From Caulobacter ginsengisoli (GTDB lineage: Bacteria; Pseudomonadota; Alphaproteobacteria; Caulobacterales; Caulobacteraceae), in the NCBI RefSeq assembly GCF_030814835.1, contig NZ_JAUSVS010000002.1:434001-498000 (forward strand): a stretch of DNA of 64,000 nt. Reading direction: 5' to 3'. Position 1 is the stretch's first letter, and every line of letters begins with the position of its first letter. Of this stretch, positions 52,474 through 61,190 are shown piece after piece. A program made the translations under genes and the position numbers. The notes beneath the pieces are model-generated. The model ran no database searches and had not been told where the DNA came from. It saw only the letters and a list, made by a program, of their open reading frames with translations.

Positions 52474-52728
52474 TCAGAGGTATTTGGTGAGTTGCTTGAT
52501 CTCGGCCAGGTCGTGGCGGGTCGCCTCGCCGCCCTCCAGGCAGTGCTCGATATGGTCGTGGATCAGTTCGCGCTTGGCGCTGGCCACGGCGGCCTCGATG
52601 GCGTGGAGCTGCTGGGCCAGGTCCAGGCAGGGGCGGCCGGCGTCCATCATGGCGATCACCGAGCGGACATGGCCCTCGACGCGCTTGAGGCGCTTGAGGA
52701 TGGCGGGGTGGGAGGCGTGCTGCATCAT
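52474..52728 (-). CDS. CsoR/RcnR-family metal-sensing repressor
   Basis: 84 residues from ATG 52728. An all-helical DUF156 protein. The metal-ligand positions are C34 (RPCLDL), H59 and C63 (HDHIEHCL), the Cys-His-Cys set of CsoR and the nickel sensor InrS, plus N-terminal His (H4, H7). E. coli RcnR has His in place of the last Cys. The context of an RcnA exporter favours Ni/Co sensing. A large palindrome with a G-tract centre sits 3 bp before its start. Confidence 0.92.
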   Translation of the reverse strand: MMQHASHPAILKRLKRVEGHVRSVIAMMDAGRPCLDLAQQLHAIEAAVASAKRELIHDHIEHCLEGGEATRHDLAEIKQLTKYL

Positions 52729-52731
52729 CGA

Positions 52732-52755
52732 TATCCTATCCTCCCCCATAGGATA
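52732..52755 (-). promoter_or_regulatory. Probable RcnR/CsoR operator
   Basis: Read on the minus strand: TATCCTAT, then GGGGGAGG, then ATAGGATA. The two 8-bp arms are perfect inverted repeats around a G-rich centre. This mirrors the RcnR operator design (G-tract flanked by short inverted A/T-containing arms). It lies 3 bp upstream of the repressor's start codon, so it overlaps the ribosome-binding site (AGGA within the right arm) and the likely start of transcription. Confidence 0.75.
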
Positions 52756-52878
52756 GAATTCGCCATTGGCTGTAAAGCCTCGCCGATTTTCGAGAGGGCT
52801 CGCCGGTTTCGAAATCCGCGGCGACGGCGAGGCCGGACCGCCGCCATCCCCGCTTCAACGCAACAACGGAGGCGAGAC

Positions 52879-54282
52879 ATGCGGACGAAGCTTTTGATGA
52901 CCGGCGCGGCGATCCTGCTGGCGGGATGCGGCTCCCTGAGCCCGGCGCGGTTCGTGGCGACGGGGACGGGGCTGGTCAGCCATCAGCTCTGTTCGGAGGT
53001 GTTTATCGGCGGGCGCGATCCGGAGACGGCCTACAGCCAGGCCCTGGCGCCGCTACTGGGGCCGATGTCGGGCCTGACGCGCTGGCGGATCGACCGCCGG
53101 GCCGGGACCGCCGAGGCCAGTCTGGCGGGGGCGGGACGGCAGCGGGCGGTCTATCGCGGCGGGCTGGGCTGCGTGCGGGCCGACGACGGCCCGGCCTGGG
53201 CGGGCGCCATGGCGGCGCGAACGCCCCGGCCCGAAGCCCTACCGATGACCCCGCCGCTGCTGGCCGCGATCGCCGGAGCGGAGGTGGTTGAGCCGCAGAA
53301 CCCGGCCTTGCAGGCGGCGGTGGACCGCGCCTTCGCCGAACCGGCCAGGGGGCCGCGCCACAACACCCAGGCCGTCGTGGTGGTGAGGCATGGGCGGATC
53401 ATCGCCGAGCGCTATGCGCATGGGATCGGGCCGGAAACGCCGCTGACCGGCTGGTCGATGTCCAAGTCGCTGACCAACGCCATGGTCGGGGTGCTGGTGC
53501 GGCAAGGAAGGCTGTCGGTGACGGCGCCGGCGGCCATTTCCGAATGGGCTGGCAAGGGCGATCCGCGCGGCGCCATCACCCTGGAGCAACTGCTGCGCAT
53601 GGAAAGCGGCCTGGACGGCGGCCAGTCGTTGCGGGCGTCCTTAGGCAACGGCTTCGACCCGGCCGCCCAGGTGCTGTTCGACGAGCCCGACATGGGCGCC
53701 TATGCCGCCCGCCGGCGGCTGAAGGCGCCGCCGGGGTCGGTGTTCGCCTATACCGACATCAGCTACGCCCTGGTCTCGCGCATCGTCCGGGACGCGTCCG
53801 GCGGCGACGCGGCCGGAGTGATGGCCATGGCCCGCCGCGAACTCTTCGAGCCGCTAGGGATGAGCCGGGTGACCCTGGAGTTCGACGCGGCCGGCACGCC
53901 GCTGGGCGGCAGCCACTTCTGGGCCCCGGCCCGGGACTGGGCGCGGCTGGGCCTGCTCTATCTGAACGACGGCATGGTGGGCGGGCGGCGCATCCTGCCG
54001 GAGGGCTGGGTGGAGTGGTCGACGCGCCAGACCCCGGGTAGTGGCCAGGTCGGCTACGGCGCCGGCTTCTGGACCAACCGCGGCGCCAGTGAGGGGGCGA
54101 GCCGGCGGATCGGCTGGGGGATGCCCGCCGACGCCTATTTGGCCAAGGGCAGCTTCGGCCAGCACGTAGTGATCGTGCCGTCGGCCGACCTGGTGGTCGT
54201 GCGGATGGGTCCCTCGTTCGACCGCTGGAACGAGATCGACGAGGTGTCGCGGCTGGTGAAGGACGTCATCGCCGCCGGCTAG
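52879..54282 (+). CDS. Beta-lactamase-fold serine hydrolase lipoprotein
   Basis: 467 residues with a lipoprotein signal (LLAGC, Cys about residue 15) and a GGAGG site before ATG 52879. The class C/esterase-type fold has catalytic SMSK (SxxK) at about residue 195. The second motif reads AYTDIS, with Asp where class C enzymes have Asn (YxN). The C-terminal GSFGQH fills the KTG position. These enzymes resemble 6-aminohexanoate-dimer hydrolases and esterases more than true beta-lactamases. A second serine hydrolase follows 57 bp downstream. Confidence 0.9.
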   Translation: MRTKLLMTGAAILLAGCGSLSPARFVATGTGLVSHQLCSEVFIGGRDPETAYSQALAPLLGPMSGLTRWRIDRRAGTAEASLAGAGRQRAVYRGGLGCVRADDGPAWAGAMAARTPRPEALPMTPPLLAAIAGAEVVEPQNPALQAAVDRAFAEPARGPRHNTQAVVVVRHGRIIAERYAHGIGPETPLTGWSMSKSLTNAMVGVLVRQGRLSVTAPAAISEWAGKGDPRGAITLEQLLRMESGLDGGQSLRASLGNGFDPAAQVLFDEPDMGAYAARRRLKAPPGSVFAYTDISYALVSRIVRDASGGDAAGVMAMARRELFEPLGMSRVTLEFDAAGTPLGGSHFWAPARDWARLGLLYLNDGMVGGRRILPEGWVEWSTRQTPGSGQVGYGAGFWTNRGASEGASRRIGWGMPADAYLAKGSFGQHVVIVPSADLVVVRMGPSFDRWNEIDEVSRLVKDVIAAG

Positions 54283-54339
54283 CCGACGGATCGGGCCGCG
54301 CGGATCGTGTAGGGAACGAAGACTGGAAAGGTCGCCCTG

Positions 54340-55365
54340 ATGGTTCGCGCGGGTCTGATTGCACTGTTGCTGATGCTGGGCGCCTCGCCGGCCCTGGCCG
54401 CGCCGCCCAGCCAGGCGGCCTGCAACGCGGCGGTCGCCTATTCGACGCCCCGGCGCGGGGCATCGGTGCTGGTGCTCTATCAGGGCCGGGTGGTCTGCGA
54501 GTCCTACGCCGGCGAGGGCGCGGCCGACCACGGCATGGAAATCTGGTCGGGGACCAAGAGCTTCACCGGGATCATGGCGGCGGCGGCCGTTCAGGATGGA
54601 CTGCTGACCCTGGACGAGCCGGTGTCGAAGACCCTGGCCGAATGGCGGGCCGATCCGATGAAGGCGCGGGTGACCCTCCGCCAGCTTCTGAGCCTGACCT
54701 CGGGTCTGCCGGGCGGCCGCATCGGCCGGGCGCCGGGCTATGCCGAGGCGGTGGCCATGGCGCTGAACGCCGAGCCGGGGACGCTCTTCCAGTACGGCCC
54801 CGCGCCCTTCCAGGTGTTCGGCGAGGTGATGAAGCGCAAGCTGGCGGCGGCGGGCCAGGATTCCGACCCGCTGGCCTATCTGCATCGCCGAATCCTTGAC
54901 CCTATCGGCCTGGTTCCCACCGACTGGCGCCACACCCAGGCGGGCGATCCGCTGATGCCGCAGGGCGCGGTGCTGACCGCGCGCCAGTGGGCGAAGTTCG
55001 GCGAATTCGTGCGGGCCGGCGGGGCCTGGAATGGCCGCCAGCTGGTCGACCCGCAGGCCTTCCGTCAGCTGTTCATCGGCTCCAGCGCCCATCCCGGCTA
55101 CGGGATCAGCTGGTGGCTGCCGCGTCCGGCCAAGGTTGCCGACGTGGTCACCGCCTCGACCGACATGGGGGCCAATGCCGACCGCCTGCCGCCGGATCTG
55201 ATCGTCGCGGCCGGGGCGGGCGACCAGCGGCTCTATGTCATTCCGTCACTGGGCCTGACCATCGTGCGGCAGGCCAGCTTCCGGCCCCTCATCGATGGGC
55301 GCGAGCGCGACCCGGCGACCAAATGGTCCGACACCCGGTTCCTGCTGACCCTGATCGGGAACTAA
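54340..55365 (+). CDS. Exported beta-lactamase-fold serine hydrolase
   Basis: 341 residues with a Sec signal (cleavage near residue 20, ALAA). SGTK is the SxxK nucleophile motif (about residue 70). The YxN position reads YGP, losing the Asn, and the third motif region is unclear (DMGANAD). Two cysteines (CNAAV, VVCES) could form a disulfide. It is likely a peptidase or esterase of the periplasm. It shares strand with the preceding homologue and converges on the tricorn-like gene with a 4-bp gap. Confidence 0.88.
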   Translation: MVRAGLIALLLMLGASPALAAPPSQAACNAAVAYSTPRRGASVLVLYQGRVVCESYAGEGAADHGMEIWSGTKSFTGIMAAAAVQDGLLTLDEPVSKTLAEWRADPMKARVTLRQLLSLTSGLPGGRIGRAPGYAEAVAMALNAEPGTLFQYGPAPFQVFGEVMKRKLAAAGQDSDPLAYLHRRILDPIGLVPTDWRHTQAGDPLMPQGAVLTARQWAKFGEFVRAGGAWNGRQLVDPQAFRQLFIGSSAHPGYGISWWLPRPAKVADVVTASTDMGANADRLPPDLIVAAGAGDQRLYVIPSLGLTIVRQASFRPLIDGRERDPATKWSDTRFLLTLIGN

Positions 55366-55369
55366 GTTC

Positions 55370-58300
55370 CTATCTCGCCCCGATCTGACCCAGCAGGGTA
55401 TCCACCGCCGCCTTGAGCTGGGCGTCGTCGCCGGTCAGGGTCTCGCCCAGGGGCCGCTCGACCTTGACGTCGACCGGGCGGGGGTTGAGCTCCATGTTCT
55501 GGCCGCGCAGGTCCTCGACCTTCCACATCGGCACCCGCACCACCGAGCCGTCGATCAGCGACTGGCCCGTGGTGAAGATGATCCAGCCGGCGGTCGGCAC
55601 GCCCACCACCTTGCCCAGGCCCAGCGCCCGATAACCCTCGGTGAAATCCTCGGCGTCGGAGAGCGAGGACTCGTTGATCAGCAGCACGGTCGGCGCGCCC
55701 AGGGCCCGCTGGCCCAGCGCCTGGCGGGTCGGCACCGCGAACGGCTGGTCCCGCTGGGTGAACATCAGGTAGTTGCGGCGGGTGAAGACATCGAGGGCGT
55801 AGCCGTTGATGTAGCCGCCGTTGTTGTTGCGGATATCGATGACGACGCCCTGCTTTTCCTGGTTCTGGGCGTCGAGGTCGAGGTAGAGCTGGGCCAGGCT
55901 GTCATCGCCCATGTCGGCGATATGGACATAGCCGAGGCGCCCGCCGCTGATCTTCTCGACATAGGCCCGCCGCTCGCCGACCCACTGGCGGTAGTTGAGG
56001 CCGGCCTCGACCCCGCGCGAGATCGGGCGGACCACCACCTCACGCGTCCCGGCCGCCCCGGCGACCTTCAGCACAGTGCGCTTGCCGATCTGGTCGAGCA
56101 GCAGGGCGTCGAGGTTAGAGTTGGGGCCGACCGCCTGGCCGTTGACGGCAACGAGCGTCTCGCCAGGCTTGATGCTGCCCTCGATGAAGGCGGGACCCAG
56201 GGTGATGACCTCGCGGACCACCAGCCCCTTGCCCGCCTCGAAGGCGTCGCGGTCAAAGCGCAGGCCCAGCAGCCCGACCCGCGAGCGCAGGTTGGGACCG
56301 CCGCGGTTGATGCCCGAGTGCGAGGCGTTCAGTTCGCCGATCATCAGGTTGATGTCGCGGCGCAGCTCGTCGGGGGTCCGGGCCCCGGCGATGTAGGGCT
56401 GCCATTTGGCCCGCAGCGCCGCCCAGTCCTTGCCGTGGAACTTGGCGTCGTAGAAGCGGCGGTTCAGGGTTCCCCAGGCCTCGTCGAACACCACCTGCTT
56501 TTCGGCGTCGAAATCGACGTCCAGCTCGGCGCTGACCGCCAGGGCCTTGGGCTTGGGCCCCTCCAGCCCGGTCGACATGATCGTGCCGTCCTCCAGGTAG
56601 TAGAGCGTCTTGGAGTCGGCGGTGAAGACGTAAGCAGTCTTGGGCTTGGCGTTGGAGGTGATCTGGACCGGGGTGGCCGGCTCCTTGGCCAGTTCGTCGA
56701 GGCTGTAGCTGTAGAGGTTGTCCTGACCGGCCACGGTGGCGACGAAGACCACCACCTTGCCGTCGGGGCTGATCACCGGATTGCCGGCGGAAAGACCCAG
56801 CGGCAGCACGCTGACCCGCTCGCGCAGGCCCTCGAAGACGATCTTCACCGGCTCGACCTTCTTGGGCTTGTCGGCGGCGGCGGCGGGCTTGTCGGCCTCG
56901 GCCTTGGCGTCATCGGCGGGCTTGTCCGCGCCGGCCTTGTCGACGGGGGGCTTGGTCGGGCCGCGGCGCTTGGGATCCTTGGTGTCCGGGGCGGGCTTGT
57001 CGGGGGTCTCGCTCGGCTTGAAGAGGTCGCGGAAGCTGTCCTCGCGATACTTCGGCACGTGCGGGACCAGATCGATGCGGACGATCCTGGACTCCTCGCT
57101 GCGCTGGCTGGTCGAGAACAGGATGAACTTGCCGTCTGGCGACCAGGCGATCAGCCCGCCGGTCTGGCCGTTGGCCAGGAAGCTGATCGGGCGCGGCGTC
57201 CCACCGGCGGCGGGCACGACATTGATGTTGGTGAACGACTTGCGGTCGGTGACCACGAAGGCCAGCCACTGGCCGTCGGGCGACCAGACGGGCGGCGTGC
57301 CCTCGTCGCTGACCAGGGCGGGATTGTCGTAGAGGGCGACATCGCTGGCCGGAACGCCCTTGGCGTCCAGGGTGATGACCCGCAGCTGCCGGTTGGCGTG
57401 GACATAGGCGATCTTTTTGCCGTCCGGCGACCAGATCGGGGCGGTGTCGTTCCCCGTGGCGGTGGTCAGCACCGTCTCCTGGCTGGTCTGGAAGTTATAG
57501 AGCATCAGCCGGGCGTCCAGGCCCTGCTCGGAGACGTAGACGACGCGCTTGGAGTCCGGCGACCAGGCGGCCTGACCTTCGGCGGAAACGGTGCGGGTGA
57601 TCCGCTGGCCGGGGCCGCCCTCCTTGGTGGTCGCCGCGAAGATCTCGCCTCGCGCGGCGAAGGTGACCTTCTTGCCGTCGGGGGCCAGGGCGAAGCTGTC
57701 GAGGTCGGTCTCGACCCGGTGCTGGGGCCGGGCGGCGGCGGGGGCGCCGAGCAGGGTGATGGGCACCTGGGCGGTCTGGCCGGTGGCGGTGTCCAGTTTC
57801 CAGATGGCGAAGCCGCGCTCGAAGACGATGGACCTGCCGTTCAGACCGATGCTGGGCCAGAGTAGCCGGCCGTCGGTGAATTTGGTGACCTGTTGCGGTG
57901 AGGCGCCGGGGGCCGTCGCCAGTTTCCAGACGTTCTCGGCGCCGCTCTCGTCGCTCATGTAGTAGAGCGCGCCACCGTCGGCCGACCACATCGGCCAGGC
58001 GTGCTTGGCGTCGGCGGCCAGCAGGCGGCGGTAGGGCGCGCCGGTGGCGACGGGCTTCAGCCACAGCTCGGTCTCGTCGATATGGGCATGGCCGTTGCGC
58101 CACCACTGGGTGGAGCTGATGCCCTTGGCGACGAGCGCGATGGACTGGCCGTCGGGCGAGGGGGCGGATTCGAATTCGTTGAGATACCGCTCGCGGCTGA
58201 CCTCCAGCGGGGTGCCGCCGGCGGCCGAAACCCGGAAGATGTCGTTCTGGCGGGCCACGTCGTTGGCGCCGGAGGTGAAGTAGATCCACTTGCCGTCGCG

Positions 58301-58657
58301 CGACCAGCCATCGAGGCTCTCGCCGGCGTCGGAATAGGTCAGCCGGCGGATCTGGCCGGTGGCCAGGCTCAGGATGTAGATGCTGGACGGCCCTTCGCGG
58401 GTCGACTGGAAGGCCAGCTGGGTCCCGTCGGGCGAATAGAGCGGCCGGGCCTCGGTGGCCGGGTCGGTGACCAGCAGACGGGCCGTGCCGCCCTGGCTGG
58501 GCACGGTCCAGATGTCGCCGCCGGAAACGAAAGCGATCTCCGAGCCGTCGGGCGACAGCGAGGGATCGTAGAGCGAGGGTCTCGAGTCGGGCGTCGCCGA
58601 CACCGCGGTCCCAGCCAGAAGAACGGCCCCGACCAGGCCCAACCACATCCGCGACAT
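55370..58657 (-). CDS. Tricorn-like S41 peptidase
   Basis: 1,095 residues with a signal peptide (cleavage near AVSA, about residue 21). Many beta-propeller repeats of the PD40/TolB type (SPDGxxIAFVS, YSPDGTQLAFQS, WSPDGKKIAYVH...) fill residues 30-640. A Lys/Ala/Pro/Asp-rich low-complexity segment interrupts them at about 550-602. Then come a tricorn core domain, a PDZ domain (about 815-880) and the S41 protease domain, with the catalytic Ser in NESSLSDAEDF near residue 997. A periplasmic oligopeptide-degrading protease is expected. Confidence 0.93.
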   Translation of the reverse strand: MSRMWLGLVGAVLLAGTAVSATPDSRPSLYDPSLSPDGSEIAFVSGGDIWTVPSQGGTARLLVTDPATEARPLYSPDGTQLAFQSTREGPSSIYILSLATGQIRRLTYSDAGESLDGWSRDGKWIYFTSGANDVARQNDIFRVSAAGGTPLEVSRERYLNEFESAPSPDGQSIALVAKGISSTQWWRNGHAHIDETELWLKPVATGAPYRRLLAADAKHAWPMWSADGGALYYMSDESGAENVWKLATAPGASPQQVTKFTDGRLLWPSIGLNGRSIVFERGFAIWKLDTATGQTAQVPITLLGAPAAARPQHRVETDLDSFALAPDGKKVTFAARGEIFAATTKEGGPGQRITRTVSAEGQAAWSPDSKRVVYVSEQGLDARLMLYNFQTSQETVLTTATGNDTAPIWSPDGKKIAYVHANRQLRVITLDAKGVPASDVALYDNPALVSDEGTPPVWSPDGQWLAFVVTDRKSFTNINVVPAAGGTPRPISFLANGQTGGLIAWSPDGKFILFSTSQRSEESRIVRIDLVPHVPKYREDSFRDLFKPSETPDKPAPDTKDPKRRGPTKPPVDKAGADKPADDAKAEADKPAAAADKPKKVEPVKIVFEGLRERVSVLPLGLSAGNPVISPDGKVVVFVATVAGQDNLYSYSLDELAKEPATPVQITSNAKPKTAYVFTADSKTLYYLEDGTIMSTGLEGPKPKALAVSAELDVDFDAEKQVVFDEAWGTLNRRFYDAKFHGKDWAALRAKWQPYIAGARTPDELRRDINLMIGELNASHSGINRGGPNLRSRVGLLGLRFDRDAFEAGKGLVVREVITLGPAFIEGSIKPGETLVAVNGQAVGPNSNLDALLLDQIGKRTVLKVAGAAGTREVVVRPISRGVEAGLNYRQWVGERRAYVEKISGGRLGYVHIADMGDDSLAQLYLDLDAQNQEKQGVVIDIRNNNGGYINGYALDVFTRRNYLMFTQRDQPFAVPTRQALGQRALGAPTVLLINESSLSDAEDFTEGYRALGLGKVVGVPTAGWIIFTTGQSLIDGSVVRVPMWKVEDLRGQNMELNPRPVDVKVERPLGETLTGDDAQLKAAVDTLLGQIGAR

Positions 58658-58770
58658 GCCACGTCCCTCGACCGACCGGCGTGAAACGTCACGCTCGTCC
58701 CCGAACCGGCTTTAGCACAGCCGGGCGAGGGGGCCAGTTACATGACGTTTAGGGAAGGGAAGGGCAGGCG

Positions 58771-59394
58771 TCAGGGCGTGACCCCCGAGGTGTTCACCCA
58801 CCCCACCAACTGGCCCAGCACGTCGCTGACGGCCTTGTCGTAAGCCTGGACGATGGGACCGACCCGGTTGTCGCCGGCGCGGGCGCTGGCGGTGAAGGTC
58901 TTGGTCCCGACCAGGGCCTGGTTGTTGCGGGTCAGGGTGGCGTTGACCTCGATGACCACGATGGGGGCGGCCTTGGCCCCCTGGTCGTAGCGGGTCTCGA
59001 AGGTGCGGACGTCCAGCTTCAGATAGGCGTCGGAGCGGGCGATCTCGCCGCGGCCGATCAGCCGGGCCGGGCCGCCGGCGTCCTGGAAGGCCCGCGTCGC
59101 CGCCTCATCGAAGAGGACGCTGGCCGGCGAGACCCAGCGGGCCCCGCCGATATAGGCCGCCTCGCCGCTGGTCACGGTCAGAATGCCATCGCCCGCCGCC
59201 GCCCGCGCGAAGGTGATCGGCGCCCGGAGCACGGTGAACCGCGTGGCCGAGCTGGACGCGGCGGCCGGAGAGCTGACCTCGAACCGGTAGAGCTGGGCCG
59301 GATCGGCCTTGGGGAACAGCGACACACAGCCGGTGAGGCTGAGCGCCGCCGCAGCGATGGCGAGGGCTTTGCCAAGGTTCTTTTGAGCGCTCAT
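58771..59394 (-). CDS. ABC-transport auxiliary lipoprotein (PqiC/Mla-associated)
   Basis: 207 residues. Lipoprotein signal with LTGC (Cys about residue 22). The domain is that of ABC-type transport auxiliary lipoproteins: YRFEVSSP, the VLRAPITFARAA strand and RAFQDAGGPARLIGRGEIA. These outer-membrane-facing lipoproteins work with MCE/Mla lipid transporters. It starts in an ATGA overlap with the MCE gene and is the last gene of the four-gene operon. Confidence 0.9.
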   Translation of the reverse strand: MSAQKNLGKALAIAAAALSLTGCVSLFPKADPAQLYRFEVSSPAAASSSATRFTVLRAPITFARAAAGDGILTVTSGEAAYIGGARWVSPASVLFDEAATRAFQDAGGPARLIGRGEIARSDAYLKLDVRTFETRYDQGAKAAPIVVIEVNATLTRNNQALVGTKTFTASARAGDNRVGPIVQAYDKAVSDVLGQLVGWVNTSGVTP

Positions 59395-60329
59395 TTCTTC
59401 ACATCCACGGTCTTGGCGGGCGGCTTGCTGATGATGCCGCGCGGGTCGCGCTCGACGTCGTCGGACAGGCGGCGCAGGGACTCGGCGGTGGTCTGCAGGC
59501 TGTCGATGGCCGAGTTGAGCTGGGGCAGGGTGGTGGTCGAGAAGTCGGTGGTCGGCTGGTCCAGCTTCTTGATCAGGGTGCGGGCGTCGGTGGAGGCCGC
59601 CTTCAGTTCGGCGGCGGCGTCGGCCAGCTGCTGCATGGTCTTGCGGCCATCATTGTCGACCAGGCCCTGCGTGCTCTGGCTCAGGGCGGTGATGGCGTTG
59701 GCGGTCTTGTCGATGTCCTGCAGGGCCTTTTGGGCGTCGGCGATGATCTGGCGGCGCTCGCGGGCCTCGGCGGTGACCGCCTGGACGTCCTTGAGGGCGG
59801 CGCTGAAGGTCTTGACGTTCTCGTCGCTGAGCACCTTGTTGACCCGGTCCAGGGCCTCGATCGTTCGGGTCAGCACCGTTCCGCCGCCCGCCAGCAGGTC
59901 GGACAGGGCGCTGGACTGGCTCTTGATGACCGGCACGGTGCCATCGGGGGTGACGTCCTTGAGCAGCGGCTTGGTGTTGGCCCCGGCGGTGATCTGCACA
60001 TAGTTGATGCCGGTGATCCCCTGCGGCTCCAGCGTGGCGTAGCTGTCGGTGCGGATCGGCACGTCGCTGGTCACCCGGATGCGGGCGATGACCCGGTTGG
60101 GGTCGGTCTTGTCCAGCGAGATCTTGGTCACCTCGCCGACCTTGATGCCGTTGAAATGCACCTCGCCGCCCTCGGACAGCCCGCGCACCGGTCCGATGAA
60201 CAGGATGTCGTAGTTGTCGTAGTCGCGGTTGAACTGCAGGCGGGCCAGCCAGAAGGCGAAGATCACCATCCCCACGAAGAGGATCAGGGTGACCATGCCC
60301 ACCAGGGCGTAGTTGGCGTTTCTTTCCAT
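59391..60329 (-). CDS. mlaD: MCE-domain lipid-transport protein (MlaD-like)
   Basis: 312 residues. One N-terminal transmembrane helix (about residues 8-30), then a single MCE domain at about 38-117 with GEVHFNGIKVGEV and YVQITAGANTKPLL, and a long helical C-terminal part (about 150-300), longer than E. coli MlaD. MCE rings span the periplasm and carry phospholipids between membranes. It lies 18 bp after the ATPase gene. Confidence 0.93.
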   Translation of the reverse strand: MERNANYALVGMVTLILFVGMVIFAFWLARLQFNRDYDNYDILFIGPVRGLSEGGEVHFNGIKVGEVTKISLDKTDPNRVIARIRVTSDVPIRTDSYATLEPQGITGINYVQITAGANTKPLLKDVTPDGTVPVIKSQSSALSDLLAGGGTVLTRTIEALDRVNKVLSDENVKTFSAALKDVQAVTAEARERRQIIADAQKALQDIDKTANAITALSQSTQGLVDNDGRKTMQQLADAAAELKAASTDARTLIKKLDQPTTDFSTTTLPQLNSAIDSLQTTAESLRRLSDDVERDPRGIISKPPAKTVDVKK

Positions 60330-60347
60330 AGTGTTCTCGTCCTCGCC

Positions 60348-61190
60348 CTAGGCCTTCACGTGTCGCTGCGCCTTGACGGCGGCGCGGCCACGCGGACCCA
60401 GGAAGTATTCCTTGATCCAGGGATGATCGGAGTGTTCCAGCTCGCGCACCGGCGCGACGGCCACGACATGCTTGTCGGCCAGCACCGCCACGCGGTCGGT
60501 GATCGTATAGAGGCTGTCCAGATCGTGGGTGATCATGAACACCGTCAGATCCAGGCTGTCGGAGAGGTCCTTGATCAACTCGTCGAAGGCGGCCGCCCCG
60601 ATGGGGTCCAGGCCGGCGGTCGGCTCGTCCAGGAACAGCAGTTCGGGGTCCAGGGCCAGGGCCCGGGCCAGGCCGGCCCGCTTGCGCATGCCGCCCGACA
60701 GCTCGGCCGGTTTGAGCGCTCCGGCCCGGGTCGGCAGGCCCGACATGGCGATCTTCAGGTCCGCCAGCTTTTCGATCTCCCGGCGCGACAGCCGGGTATG
60801 CTCATAGAGCGGCGCGGCGACGTTCTCGCGCACGGTCAGCGAGGAGAACAGGGCGCCCTGCTGGAACAGCACCCCCCATTTGCGCTCGATCGAGGTCCAG
60901 ATGCGCCGCTTGGCGTATTTGATGTCCTGGCCGAAAATCTTCACCGAGCCGCCTTCGGGCTGCTTGAGGCCGATGATGCTGTTGAGCAGCACCGACTTGC
61001 CGGCCCCCGACCCGCCGACCACGCCCAGCACCTCGCCCCGCTTGACCGTCAGGTCGAGGTTTTCGTGAATCACATTGTCGCCGAACCGCGAGACCAGGCC
61101 CTTCACCTCGATGGGAATGGCGTTGTCGTCCAGGCCGTCGCCGTCCAGGTCGACGAAGCCTTGCGGCTGAGGGTCTTCGCGGTCCGTCAC
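60348..61190 (-). CDS. mlaF: ABC transporter ATP-binding protein (MlaF-like)
   Basis: 280 residues from a GTG overlapping the permease stop. Walker A GGSGAGKSVLLN, signature LSGGMRKRAGLARAL, Walker B LLFLDEPTAGLD, switch ITHD. The MKRAGLARAL-type signature is the Mkl/MlaF form. An N-terminal extension of about 25 residues rich in Asp is unusual but present in relatives. It powers phospholipid transport with the neighbouring permease and MCE protein. Confidence 0.94.
   Translation of the reverse strand: MTDREDPQPQGFVDLDGDGLDDNAIPIEVKGLVSRFGDNVIHENLDLTVKRGEVLGVVGGSGAGKSVLLNSIIGLKQPEGGSVKIFGQDIKYAKRRIWTSIERKWGVLFQQGALFSSLTVRENVAAPLYEHTRLSRREIEKLADLKIAMSGLPTRAGALKPAELSGGMRKRAGLARALALDPELLFLDEPTAGLDPIGAAAFDELIKDLSDSLDLTVFMITHDLDSLYTITDRVAVLADKHVVAVAPVRELEHSDHPWIKEYFLGPRGRAAVKAQRHVKA

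Noticed and set aside
52879..54282. Antibiotic-resistance beta-lactamase
   Set aside because: Only SxxK is intact. The YxN and KTG positions differ, so a generic serine hydrolase is the safer call.
55922..57865. 647-codon plus-strand frame opposite the tricorn-like gene
   Set aside because: An antisense shadow of repetitive propeller codons. The minus-strand product has a signal peptide, PDZ and S41 motifs.
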